A stretch of 64,000 bases of DNA, taken from assembly GCA_963782415.1 (NCBI GenBank), contig CAWAJT010000007.1:186001-250000 (forward strand). The letters are read 5' to 3'. The DNA comes from Bog-473 sp963782415. Its GTDB lineage: Bacteria > Actinomycetota > Acidimicrobiia > Acidimicrobiales > RAAP-2. The notes under the pieces are model-generated. The model was not told the DNA's origin. It did no database searches and worked only from the letters and a program-made list of their open reading frames with translations. Numbering within the stretch: position 1 is the first letter of the stretch; every line of letters starts with the position of its first letter. This document shows positions 52,602-60,826 of the stretch, one piece after another. A program made the position numbers and the translations under genes.

Positions 52602-52877
52602 ATGGCGAGACGGCCGGTGCACCCGGAGCCCCATGCGACAGGACCCGACGACGGCGCCGAGAGCGTCGATCACCGCCGTCAGGTCCGCCTGATCGGTGTC
52701 GCCGTCGGGGTGATCCTCCTTGTCTGGTTCGCAGTGGCCAACACCCGGCGGGTGCGGATCGACTTCTGGATCTTCGACCGGCAGGCCCCGCTGATCCTCG
52801 TGATCGTGATTTCGGGCCTGCTCGGGGCTCTGATCACGGCCCTGATCATGCGGCGCAGGCCCAAGGTCGAGGCCTAG
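52602..52877 (+). CDS. LapA/DUF1049-type small membrane protein
   Basis: A 91-residue protein: a charged cytoplasmic start, then two membrane spans (LIGVAVGVILLVWFAVANTRRVRI joined by NTRRVRIDFWIF to LILVIVISGLLGALITALI) and a basic tail. The N-T-R-x-V-x-I-D-F turn is the LapA family mark. The role in actinomycetes is not settled; LapA in enterobacteria assists LPS assembly. It lies on the opposite strand to the ligase, 119 bp away. Confidence 0.82.
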   Translation: MARRPVHPEPHATGPDDGAESVDHRRQVRLIGVAVGVILLVWFAVANTRRVRIDFWIFDRQAPLILVIVISGLLGALITALIMRRRPKVEA

Positions 52878-53123
52878 CGAGAAGGGGCGCCCGGTTCGCC
52901 CCTCAAGAGGCCGGTCCAGCCGATCGGTGGGGCGTGCTGGGAGCTGAGCGAGGACTGTGACCGCAGGACCGCGTTCCTATCCCTGCGGGCGGGTTCTAAG
53001 CTGCTGGGCGGTGGAGACAGCCGTTCCGGTAGGCATGAAGGGGCACGTGCGCATTGTCCGCGCCGTCCGGGCGTGCCAACATGTCCCGCAGATGGATGTG
53101 GAGATCCCAAGGGGCAGGTGGTA

Positions 53124-53525
53124 GTGCCGCTTTCCGATCACGAACAGCGCATTTTGGCCGAGCTCGAGGAGTCTCTGGTTCGCCAGGACCCCGAGTTCGC
53201 GGAGCGTGTGCGCTCGGAGACCGTATACCGGCACGCCGGCAGGTATTGCAAGTGGGCTGCGGTGACTTTCGTGCTCGGCGTCGTGATCCTCGTCGCGTTC
53301 TACAGCAAGTCGGTGATCGCCGGGTTCATCGGGGTCGTCATCATGTTCGCGTCCGCTGTCTGGTTCGAGCGCAACCTGCGCCGCATGGGTCGAGCGGGTT
53401 GGCACGACCTCACCCGGTCCAAGGATGGCGAGTCGAAATCGGCCGGAGCGGCCAACGGGATTGAGAACGCCGTGAGCGACGCGCGCGATTGGTTCCGCAC
53501 TCGCTTTCACCGACACGAGGACTGA
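53124..53525 (+). CDS. DUF3040-family membrane protein
   Basis: A 133-residue protein. GTG 53124 is preferred since it begins with the family opening PLSDHEQRILAELEESL after AAGGGG; longer starts add unconserved residues. Two membrane segments (AAVTFVLGVVILVAFYSKSV / IGVVIMFASAVWFE) and a charged C-terminal tail with Arg and His follow. DUF3040 proteins are found in actinomycetes close to the mraZ-dcw region, as here. Molecular function is not known. Confidence 0.85.
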   Translation: MPLSDHEQRILAELEESLVRQDPEFAERVRSETVYRHAGRYCKWAAVTFVLGVVILVAFYSKSVIAGFIGVVIMFASAVWFERNLRRMGRAGWHDLTRSKDGESKSAGAANGIENAVSDARDWFRTRFHRHED

Positions 53526-53608
53526 GCGCGGCGCGGGGTTGACCAGACGGGCACGCCTGACAGAGCGCATGCCAGCGTCCGACCCTGCGTTGCACTCACA
53601 ATCCTCTC

Positions 53609-54497
53609 GTGGCTGACCTCGCCCTCGCCGTGGACATCGGCGGCACAAAAATGGCCGCCGGGCTCGTCTCGCTCGATGGCTCGCTCGTGGAACGGGCGAT
53701 GCAGCCCACGCCGGCGACGTCAGGTCCGGACGAGGACGAAGTGCTGTGGGCCACCCTGGCCGACCTGATTACGAGCGTCACCGGATTGGTCGGGTCCGAC
53801 GACCGGTTGGTCGTCTGCGGCACCGGATGCGGGGGGCCGATGAGCCCCGGCGGGGAGGAGGTGTCGCCGTTGAACATCCCAGGTTGGCGCTCGTTTCCCT
53901 TGCGGTCCCGCCTGGCCGCGCTGAGCGGCCTGCCGACGTTCGTCGACAACGACGCCAAGGCCCTCGCGCTCGGCGAGGGTTGGGTCGGAGGGGCGGCCGG
54001 GTGCCGCGAATTTCATCGCCATGGTCGTCTCGACGGGCGTGGGCGGCGGCATCGTGCTCGATGGGCGGCTCCTCAACGGGCGTCTTGGCAACGCGGGCCA
54101 CATCGGTCACATCGTCGTCGTCCCCGATGGCCGAGCCTGCGTGTGCGGTAGCCGGGGTTGTCTCGAGGCCGAGGCGTCGGGGACGGCCCTCGCCGCCATG
54201 ACGGGCCGGCCGGCACGGCTGGCCCCGCCCGACTGGGTCGCGCGCACGGGAACGTTGGTCGGCCGCGCCCTGGCGTCGGTGGTGAATCTGCTCGACCTTT
54301 CGCTCGCCGTCGTGAGCGGCTCGGTGGCGTTGGGTTTCGGACGACCGTTCTTCGGGGCGGCCCAGGCCGAGATGGATCTGCTGTGCCGGATTTCCTATGC
54401 GCAAGGGGCCAAGGTGGTGCCGGGCGGGTTGGACGACCGTGGTCCACTTGTCGGCGCGGCCCGGGTCGGGCTGTGCGGCGCGGGCATGGCGGCGTGA
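53609..54497 (+). pseudogene. ROK-family sugar kinase (glucokinase-like), frameshifted
   Basis: The product starts at GTG 53609 with A-V-D-I-G-G-T-K-M-A-A-G (phosphate-binding loop) and includes FVDNDAKALALGEGW, the catalytic Asp region. Near 54001 the frame leaves consensus. The rest (NFIAMVVSTGVGGGIVLDG, GNAGHIGH and the zinc motif C-V-C-G-S-R-G-C-L-E) lies one frame over and ends at 54497. Removing one T in GGGTGCC restores G-A-A-G-A-A-N-F. ROK enzymes phosphorylate glucose or related sugars. The corrected protein of about 296 residues is a standard ROK kinase, and its stop overlaps the next start. Confidence 0.85.
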
Positions 54498-54775
54498 GCA
54501 GCGGGCAGCGGACATGGAGCCGCGACGCCGGGGTCGTGGCCCGGGCCGTCCTGCCTCGGCCGCGACTGTGGTGGGCGTCTGCCGGCGCTCTCAGGCGGAT
54601 GGCCCGGCGGGGGTGGTGGCGTCATGCCCCCTTCTTACCCCTGCCAGGGGAGGCCTACTGGCTGTTTCGGCTCGTGACCGCCTACGGCGGTGACGGTTCC
54701 ACGGCCGAACTGACGCCGGGAGACGTGGTCGCCTACTTGCACTGGTGTCAGAGGTCGCGTCCCCGCCGCGGATAG
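54494..54775 (+). CDS. Small actinobacterial hypothetical protein (93 aa)
   Basis: It starts at GTG 54494 overlapping the ROK stop. The peptide is basic, with RPRLWWASAGALRRMARRGWWR, FLPLPGEAYWLFRLVTAYGG and LTPGDVVAYLHWCQ. This Trp/Arg pattern recurs in small proteins encoded beside HNH and ROK genes of actinomycetes, but I know of no assigned function. No membrane span or signal peptide is evident. It ends 12 bp before the HNH gene. Confidence 0.7.
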   Translation: MSSGQRTWSRDAGVVARAVLPRPRLWWASAGALRRMARRGWWRHAPFLPLPGEAYWLFRLVTAYGGDGSTAELTPGDVVAYLHWCQRSRPRRG

Positions 54776-54787
54776 CCTCTCGGGAGT

Positions 54788-55294
54788 ATGGAGCGGGTGC
54801 TCCTCCTGAATGCGACCTACGAGCCGCTGGCCCTTGTCTCTGATCGTCGTGCCGTCGTTCTGTTGCTGGCGGGCCGCGCCGAAGCGGTCGCGGTCCGCGA
54901 GGACTGCACCGTCTTTCATTCGGCGAGGTTGACGATCGACGTGCCGTCCATTGTCCGCCTCTCGCACATGGTGCGCATTCCTCGCTGGGCCCGCACTCCA
55001 CCCGTGACCCGGCGATCCGTCCTGCGCCGGGACGGCGGGCTCTGCGTCTACTGCTCGCAGCCGGCGGACACCATCGACCACGTGATCCCTCGCAGCCGTG
55101 GTGGCACGCATGACTGGTCCAATGTCGTCGCCGCCTGCAAGCGCGACAACCTCGAAAAGGCCGACTTGTTGCTTTCCGAGTTGGGCTGGACGCTCAACGT
55201 GAAGCCTGCGCCACCCGACGGGCACCTGTGGCGCTTGCGGCATCTGGCGGATGTTGATCCGTTGTGGGAGCCGTACCTCGCTGCGGCATCCTGA
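54788..55294 (+). CDS. HNH endonuclease-domain protein
   Basis: A 168-residue protein. The N-terminal region (VLLLNATYEPLALVSDRRAVVLLLAGRAE) is the McrA-like fold start. The nuclease core is C-V-Y-C-S-Q-P-A-D-T-I-D-H-V-I-P-R-S-R-G-G, ending W-S-N-V-V-A-A-C-K-R-D-N: two Cys pairs for a structural zinc and His-Asn-Asn for metal catalysis. Members of this conserved actinobacterial group are not phage-linked in general and their biological role is not known. The next gene follows by 3 bp. Confidence 0.88.
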   Translation: MERVLLLNATYEPLALVSDRRAVVLLLAGRAEAVAVREDCTVFHSARLTIDVPSIVRLSHMVRIPRWARTPPVTRRSVLRRDGGLCVYCSQPADTIDHVIPRSRGGTHDWSNVVAACKRDNLEKADLLLSELGWTLNVKPAPPDGHLWRLRHLADVDPLWEPYLAAAS

Positions 55295-55297
55295 CGG

Positions 55298-55972
55298 TTG
55301 CCTCTTCTGTCACCGCTCTTCGATCCCGACGAGTTCCGCTCTCCGCGCGGGCGACTTGCCGTCGTGCGCGACGTGTCCCGTCCCACGCTGGTCTTGGGGA
55401 GCACGCAGCCGGCCGAGCTCGTGGACGCCGGCGCCGCCCGTGCCCTGGGCGTGGAACTGTCCCGCCGGCGCGGCGGGGGAGGTGCAGTGGCGCTCGAGCC
55501 AGGCGAGCAGCTCTGGCTCGACGCCTGGATTCCCCGGGACGATCCCCTGTGGACCATTGACGTGTCGGCCGCGGCGCAATGGTGCGGCACATGGTGGACG
55601 CGGGCGCTGGCCGAAGTTGGACAGGTCGGCTTGCAAGTCCACCGCGGGCGCGCCGAGCCGGGGGAGCTCGGCGACCTTGCTTGCTTTGCCGGCCGCGGCC
55701 CGGGCGAGGTCTTCCAGAGCGGCCGCAAAGTTGTCGGGCTGTCGCAGTGGCGAGCCCGCGAGGGAGCGCTGTTCTCTTCCTGTGCGTACATGCGCTGGGA
55801 TCCGGCGCCCCTGCTGGCGGTCGTCAACCTCGACGAGACGACGCGGCGCACGCTGGAAACCACACTGTCGTCGGTGGCGACCGGTCTGTTCGAGCTGAAC
55901 CCGCCGCTGAGCAGCGTGATGCCTGTCCAGATCGCGCTGCTCGAGTCGTTCCCCGACTTCGCCTTGCGATAG
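55298..55972 (+). CDS. Lipoate-protein ligase A-like protein
   Basis: A 224-residue protein from TTG 55298 with the LplA/BPL fold. LGSTQPAELVD and ELSRRRGGGGAV (LplA R-R-x-G-G-G) form the lipoyl-AMP loop, and GRKVVGLSQWRAREGAL is the K-containing catalytic segment with A-x-x-R; SCAYMRWD follows. The usual accessory domain is missing, like LipB/LplA-like proteins of actinomycetes. It may attach octanoyl or lipoyl groups or serve in biotin-type transfer; the substrate protein is not evident. Confidence 0.75.
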   Translation: MPLLSPLFDPDEFRSPRGRLAVVRDVSRPTLVLGSTQPAELVDAGAARALGVELSRRRGGGGAVALEPGEQLWLDAWIPRDDPLWTIDVSAAAQWCGTWWTRALAEVGQVGLQVHRGRAEPGELGDLACFAGRGPGEVFQSGRKVVGLSQWRAREGALFSSCAYMRWDPAPLLAVVNLDETTRRTLETTLSSVATGLFELNPPLSSVMPVQIALLESFPDFALR

Positions 55973-56252
55973 GAGCCGGCCGGGCGGTCCCCCCGTCCTC
56001 CTGGTCCGATCCTCTCGTTTCCTCTTCACGCTCGTTCGCCCTTTGTCGGCCTGGGCGCTCGGCGGCGCCTCGCGCCGTCCGGCCCCCGAGGACCCGCCCC
56101 CAGGGTGTCCGTCCGGTCCGGCTCTCCGCGCCGGACGTGGCCGGTGTGGCGACGGGCGGTGAGCCCTGGAATTGCACCCCCGGGACGCGCCCGGCCCGGG
56201 CCTGGAAAGGCAGGGGAGTCCAGGGGGTTGCAGTTGTGTTGCATTGGGCTCT
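55973..56252. other. G+C-rich leader region upstream of mraZ
   Basis: About 280 bp with no supported gene. It holds several G+C-rich inverted stretches (for example GGCGCTCGGCGGCGCC near 56066-56081) that might form a terminator for the lplA-like operon, then passes into the A+T-richer MraZ-box array. The mraZ promoter should lie toward its right end. Confidence 0.4.
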
Positions 56253-56298
56253 AGTGGTTGTGAAGTGGAGGGAAATGGCGTAAAGTGGCGCGCAGTGG
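56253..56298 (+). promoter_or_regulatory. MraZ-box array (five direct repeats near 10-bp spacing)
   Basis: AGTGG occurs at 56253, 56264, 56284 and 56294, with a degenerate AATGG at 56274. The 10-11 bp period places them on one DNA face, as expected for the ring-shaped MraZ protein, and they lie 55-100 bp before the mraZ start. MraZ represses its own dcw operon by binding such repeats. This is the strongest regulatory signal in the window. Confidence 0.75.
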
Positions 56299-56352
56299 TG
56301 TGAGGGGCGTCAAGGTGACGCAAGCCAGGGAGCGACGTGGGAGATACAGCTG

Positions 56353-56769
56353 GTGGCAGGCTTCGTTGGGAGGTACGAGCACTCGCTCGACTCGAAGGGC
56401 AGGGTGATCCTGCCGGCGAAGTTCCGCGGCCAATTCGAGCGGGGCGGCTATCTCACCCAGAACTCCGAGGGCTGCCTCGCGCTGTGGACGCCGGGGGAGT
56501 TCGAGCGACGGATGGAATCGATGCAGGAGAAGGCGGACACCGGACGAGCCGACAGGAACCGGGCCCGAATCTGGGCATCGAACTCAGCCGAGGTCGAGGT
56601 CGATCGACAGGGACGGATGCCGATTCCCGCCCATCTGCGGACATTCGCCCAACTCGACACAGAGGTACTCGTCCACGGCGCAATCGACCGGGTGGAACTG
56701 TGGAATCCGAGTGCGTGGGCCGAGCGGGTATTGCCCGAGGAGAGCTGGCTGCTCGACGACGAGGACTGA
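56353..56769 (+). CDS. mraZ: Transcriptional regulator MraZ
   Basis: A 138-residue DNA-binding protein from GTG 56353 with GGGAG 8 bp upstream. Two SpoVT/AbrB-like halves are seen: GRYEHSLDSKGRVILPAKFR and EVEVDRQGRMPIPAHLR, each with the D-x-K/Q-G-R motif that contacts the AGTGG repeats. It is the first gene of the division and cell-wall cluster and represses it. Length is typical. A 251-bp gap separates it from rsmH, longer than in most genomes. Confidence 0.95.
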   Translation: MAGFVGRYEHSLDSKGRVILPAKFRGQFERGGYLTQNSEGCLALWTPGEFERRMESMQEKADTGRADRNRARIWASNSAEVEVDRQGRMPIPAHLRTFAQLDTEVLVHGAIDRVELWNPSAWAERVLPEESWLLDDED

Positions 56770-57020
56770 CGGCCACGGACATTGTCGCGGCGGGCGGCTC
56801 GGCACAGGCCCCGACCGCAGCGATCACGACGACACCAGAGAACACGACGACAGAGAGGACATGCAGCAAGGGACACGACACGACGACACGGAACAGCGGA
56901 ACGCACTGGACCATGTGCAGCTCCTCGACCGGCGCGCTGGTAGGCCACTCCACCCACCTCCACGCTGCAGGTCGTTCGGAACTCCACCTCCCTCTCGACC
57001 CACCGGCCGAGGGGCTGCAG

Positions 57021-58004
57021 ATGGCCCACTCGTTCGAACACATTCCGGTGCTGCGCGACGAAGTGGTCTCGCTGTTCGCATCCGTCCCGCCCGGGGCGGT
57101 CGTTGACGCGACCATCGGCGGCGGCGGCCACGCCGCGGCGCTCCTCGAGGCGTATCCGGCAATGCGGGTGGTCGGGCTGGACCGTGACCCTGCCGCCCTG
57201 GCGGCAGCGCGGGAGCGGCTGTCGAGCTTCGGGGACCGGGCCACCCTTGTCGCTGCGCCGTTCTCATCGTTGGCGTCCCTGGTGTCCGACTCGGACTTCG
57301 GGCCGCTGGTGGGTGTGCTGTTCGACTTGGGCGTGAGCTCCGCCCAGCTCGACTGGTCCGAGCGCGGGTTCTCGTTCCGCGAGGACGGGCCGCTCGACAT
57401 GCGGATGGACCCGACCACGGGACCGACCGCCGCCGATCTCGTGAACACGCTCCCGGTCGAGTCGCTCACGGCGCTGTTCCGTGAGAACGGTGAGGGACGT
57501 CTCTCCGGGCGTATCGCCCGCGCCGTCGTGTCAGCCCGGCCACTGACCTCCACGAGGCAGCTGGCCGAAGTCGTGGCGTCGGCCGTTCCGGCGCCGGCCC
57601 GCCGCAAGGGCCACCCGGCTCGACGAGTGTTCCAGGCGCTCCGTATCGCAGTGAACGACGAGCTCGGCCAACTCGAGGCCGCGCTTCCGGTCGCGTTGTC
57701 GCATCTCGCGGTCGGGGGCGTGTGCGCTGTGATCAGCTACCACTCGGGAGAGGATCGTCTGACGAAGCAGGTCTTCGCCGAGGCCGCCACCGGCGGCTGC
57801 GTCTGCCCTCCGGGGTTACCGTGCGTCTGCGGCGCCGTTGTCCGCCATCAACTCCTCTTCCGGGGCGCGAAAAAGCCGTCGGCGGCTGAGGTTGCCGCCA
57901 ACCCGCGCTCGGAGAGCGCACGCCTGCGGGCGATTGTGCGGACGGAAGCCACGGCGGCGTCGACATCCGAGGTTGGGTCTGCCTCCGAGCACGAGTCCGA
58001 CTGA
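57021..58004 (+). CDS. rsmH: 16S rRNA (cytosine1402-N4)-methyltransferase
   Basis: A 327-residue SAM enzyme (MraW) that methylates C1402 of 16S rRNA. HIPVLRDEVV, the SAM loop VDATIGGGGHAAALL, LFDLGVSSAQLDW and FSFREDGPLDMRMDP are the family blocks; the inserted helical domain and the VISYHSGEDRLTK end are present (usual S-L-E-D-R has S-G-E-D-R here). The ATG 57021 fits the conserved start; the frame is open further upstream through mraZ but carries no homology. The stop overlaps the ftsL start. Confidence 0.95.
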   Translation: MAHSFEHIPVLRDEVVSLFASVPPGAVVDATIGGGGHAAALLEAYPAMRVVGLDRDPAALAAARERLSSFGDRATLVAAPFSSLASLVSDSDFGPLVGVLFDLGVSSAQLDWSERGFSFREDGPLDMRMDPTTGPTAADLVNTLPVESLTALFRENGEGRLSGRIARAVVSARPLTSTRQLAEVVASAVPAPARRKGHPARRVFQALRIAVNDELGQLEAALPVALSHLAVGGVCAVISYHSGEDRLTKQVFAEAATGGCVCPPGLPCVCGAVVRHQLLFRGAKKPSAAEVAANPRSESARLRAIVRTEATAASTSEVGSASEHESD

Positions 58005-58633
58005 TGGCTCCGCCGCCTTCTGCATCCGCTGCCGTCCCAGCGCCACGGCGCCACGCCGTCGCCTCGGTGATGAGCGCCATCCCTCGCCGGGTCGGGCGCG
58101 GGGACGCACCGTCGACCCGACGCGCTCCGCTGCGGGTCGTCCCGGAGCGCACGCGGCGCAGCAGGCGAACAGGCCGCGTCGCTGCCAACCCGGGCCGGCC
58201 GCTCATCATTCTGTCCGTCGCTCTGGTGGTGGGTGCGCTGTTGGCTGTCGTCGTGGGGCAGGCGTTCCTCGCCAACGGCCAGGTGAAGCTGTCCGACCTG
58301 CAGCATCGGCTCACGTTGGAGCAGAGCGCGCACCGCCAGGCCGTGCTGCAAGTGGCCCGGCTCGAAACGCCGTCACGCATCGTGGCGGCGGCTCAGAACC
58401 AGGGCCACATGGTCCACGCGAGCTTGGTCCAGCTGCCGTATGTCCCCCTGTCCGTGCCACTCCCTACTCCGAAGGTGTTGCCCGCACCCGCTCCACCACC
58501 GCCGACAACCTCCTCGGCGGGTGCGGGCACGCCATCGGGGACGGGCGCAGCCGGGGGGTCGGGTTCCACCGCGGCGGCCGCGTCCACCTCCTCTTCCGCG
58601 ACACCAACGACCACACCGACGACGACGCCGTGA
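58004..58633 (+). CDS. ftsL: FtsL-like division protein
   Basis: A 209-residue bitopic protein: a basic cytoplasmic part of about 65 residues, one span (LIILSVALVVGALLAVVVGQAFL), a short coiled-coil-like stretch (LSDLQHRLTLEQSAHRQAVLQVARLETPSRIV) and a Pro/Thr/Ser/Gly-rich tail. The place between rsmH and ftsI, with TGATG and GTGA overlaps on both sides, supports FtsL (or an FtsL/DivIC-like partner) despite the low sequence conservation of this family. The long low-complexity extracytoplasmic tail is unusual. Confidence 0.8.
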   Translation: MAPPPSASAAVPAPRRHAVASVMSAIPRRVGRGDAPSTRRAPLRVVPERTRRSRRTGRVAANPGRPLIILSVALVVGALLAVVVGQAFLANGQVKLSDLQHRLTLEQSAHRQAVLQVARLETPSRIVAAAQNQGHMVHASLVQLPYVPLSVPLPTPKVLPAPAPPPPTTSSAGAGTPSGTGAAGGSGSTAAAASTSSSATPTTTPTTTP

Positions 58634-60756
58634 GCGTCACCACTCGACCTGATGCTCACCGCGCGCGCGCTGGTTCCGGCCGTCAGGGCACCGCCAAGGT
58701 GGCGTCGAAAGCGCGGTCACGGTCAGCGTCCTCGAGAACCGGCACGGCGCGCCCGGCCCGTCCCACCCGTCCGACACGATCCACCCGCCCGGCACGCCCG
58801 GTACAGCCGAAGAGTCGTCCGTCGTCGCCGGCACGCCGCCCGGGTGCCGCAGCGTCACCCGGGTCACATCCCCGCCAGCGCCCGCACCGTCCGCCGGCCA
58901 AGGCGTCCCGCCGGACCGGTTCGCGCCCGCGAGGTGGGTGGGAGAACGGGACGTTCACTCGGCGCGTCCGGCTCGTCCGCTTTCTCCTGCTGGCCGCGAT
59001 CCTGCTGGTGGTGGCCAGGCTGATCGACGTCCAAGTGCTGCACTCCAGCGGCTATCAGGCCGCGGCGCGCGGCGAGTCGTCGATTTCCGTGTCGATTCCA
59101 TCGGTGCGCGGTGGCATCTACGACCGAAGCGGGTCGCCACTGGCAGTCTCTGTCCCCACCGACGACGTCGTCGCCGACGACTACCTGGTCGCGCACCCCG
59201 TGAAGACTGCGCTCGCCCTGTCGCCCATCATCCACGTTCCGGTTGCCACGCTGGCGGAGGAGCTGCACCGCCCGACGGGCTACGTCGTGCTGGCCCGGCA
59301 GCTGCCGAAGGCGACCGGGCAGAAGATCGCTGCTGACGCCTTTCCCGGTATTTCGCTCATCGCCGACGCCAAGCGGGAAGTGCCCAACGGCAACCTGGCC
59401 TCGCCCGTGGTCGGGTTCACCAATGCCGCCGGGAAGGGCGCGGCCGGTCTCGAGTTCGGATCAAACACGATGTTGGCCGGCACGGAGGGCAAGGAGACGA
59501 TCCAAGAGTCGCCGGCCGGCGTGACCCTGCCGCAGTCCCCGGTGACGAACCAGGTGGCCTCGACTCCGGGGACCGGCCTCGAGCTGACGCTCGACTCCCA
59601 GCTCCAGTACGAGTCGGAGCAGGCGCTGGCCAGCGCCATCGAGAGCTCCAACGCTGTTAGCGGCACCGCCGTGGTCATGGACGTCAAGACTGGCCAGATC
59701 CTCTCCATGGCGAACCTCGTGGCCACGCATCCCGCACCCCTCGGCCCGCCGACGACCACGACGAAGACGGACCCGGGAGGCGTGGTGCCGATCGGTCCCA
59801 ACGACGCCGTGAACGAGGCGCAGAGCAATCTGGCCATGACCCAGCTCTTCGAGCCTGGCTCCGTGTTCAAGCTCGTCACGTTCTCGGCGGCGCTTCAGGA
59901 CGGGTTGATCAATCCCAACTCCCAATTCACGGTCCCTGACCAGATCAGTCTGGACGGGTCGACGTTCCATGATGCCGAACCGCATCCGACCGAGCAGCTC
60001 AGCGCCACGCAGATTTTGGCGCAGTCGTCGAACATCGGCACTGGTCTCATCGCGGAGGGTGTCGGGGAGCAGCGGCTGCTCGCGCAGGTGAAGGCACTGG
60101 GGTTCGGGCATTCCACCGGGCTCGACTTCCCCGGCGAGTCTCCCGGCCTCCTGGCCACGGCAGCGCAGTGGGAGCCCACCGACTACGTGTCCCTTCCCAT
60201 CGGGCAGGTCGACGCCGTCAGTGCCCTGCAATTGCTCGATGCCTACAACACAGTGGCCAATGGCGGCGTGTACGTGGCGCCCAAACTGGTGCAGGCGGAG
60301 GTCAGCCCGTCGGGAGGGCTGACCAAGACTGCCCCGTCGGCGACTCACCGGGTCTTCACACCCTCGGTCGACTCCGAGCTCTCGGGCATGCTGCAGCAGG
60401 TCGTCAACGAGGGCACCGGGACCAGTGCCGCCGTGCCCGGTTACACGGTGGCCGGCAAGACCGGTACCGCGCAGATTCCCACGACCGGCCACGACTCCTA
60501 CGTCCCCGGCGCATACATGGCCTCCTTCGTCGGGTATGCGCCGGCGGTCAACCCAACGCTGTCGATTGTCGTGGTCCTTGACCGGCCGACGCCGATCTTC
60601 GGCGGCACCGTGGCCGCTCCCGTGTTCTCGCAGATCATGAGTTACGCCCTCCACCGCTACGACATCCCGACCACGCCCGGCGGGCAGGCACCCGCGGCCG
60701 GGACGCCGGGCACGACGCCGTCCTCGACGTCGGACCAGGCCCAGGACATCACGTGA
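58630..60756 (+). CDS. ftsI: Peptidoglycan transpeptidase FtsI (PBP3)
   Basis: A 708-residue class B penicillin-binding protein that cross-links septal peptidoglycan. After an Arg/Pro/Ser-rich cytoplasmic tail of about 115 residues and one span (RFLLLAAILLVVARLI) come the dimerisation domain (GGIYDRSGSPLAVS) and the transpeptidase: active Ser411 in G-S-V-F-K (S-x-x-K), S-S-N at 466-468 and K-T-G at 610-612. Start GTG 58630 overlaps the ftsL stop. It ends in a Pro/Gly/Thr-rich tail. The N-terminal tail is much longer than in E. coli FtsI. Confidence 0.95.
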   Translation: MSVTTRPDAHRARAGSGRQGTAKVASKARSRSASSRTGTARPARPTRPTRSTRPARPVQPKSRPSSPARRPGAAASPGSHPRQRPHRPPAKASRRTGSRPRGGWENGTFTRRVRLVRFLLLAAILLVVARLIDVQVLHSSGYQAAARGESSISVSIPSVRGGIYDRSGSPLAVSVPTDDVVADDYLVAHPVKTALALSPIIHVPVATLAEELHRPTGYVVLARQLPKATGQKIAADAFPGISLIADAKREVPNGNLASPVVGFTNAAGKGAAGLEFGSNTMLAGTEGKETIQESPAGVTLPQSPVTNQVASTPGTGLELTLDSQLQYESEQALASAIESSNAVSGTAVVMDVKTGQILSMANLVATHPAPLGPPTTTTKTDPGGVVPIGPNDAVNEAQSNLAMTQLFEPGSVFKLVTFSAALQDGLINPNSQFTVPDQISLDGSTFHDAEPHPTEQLSATQILAQSSNIGTGLIAEGVGEQRLLAQVKALGFGHSTGLDFPGESPGLLATAAQWEPTDYVSLPIGQVDAVSALQLLDAYNTVANGGVYVAPKLVQAEVSPSGGLTKTAPSATHRVFTPSVDSELSGMLQQVVNEGTGTSAAVPGYTVAGKTGTAQIPTTGHDSYVPGAYMASFVGYAPAVNPTLSIVVVLDRPTPIFGGTVAAPVFSQIMSYALHRYDIPTTPGGQAPAAGTPGTTPSSTSDQAQDIT

Positions 60757-60826
60757 CCCTGGCCCACACGCCCATTGCGGTTGTGTCGCAGGGGCGTCTG
60801 AGGCGTGCAACGCTGTCGGTTCGACC

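Noticed and set aside
54788..55294. HNH gene as part of a homing intron or phage
   Set aside because: It sits in a tight chromosomal gene run next to ROK and lipoate-ligase-like genes and shows no intron or phage context.
56337..58004. A 555-codon RsmH with an N-terminal extension over mraZ
   Set aside because: Homology to RsmH starts at 57021; the part before is mraZ read in another frame.
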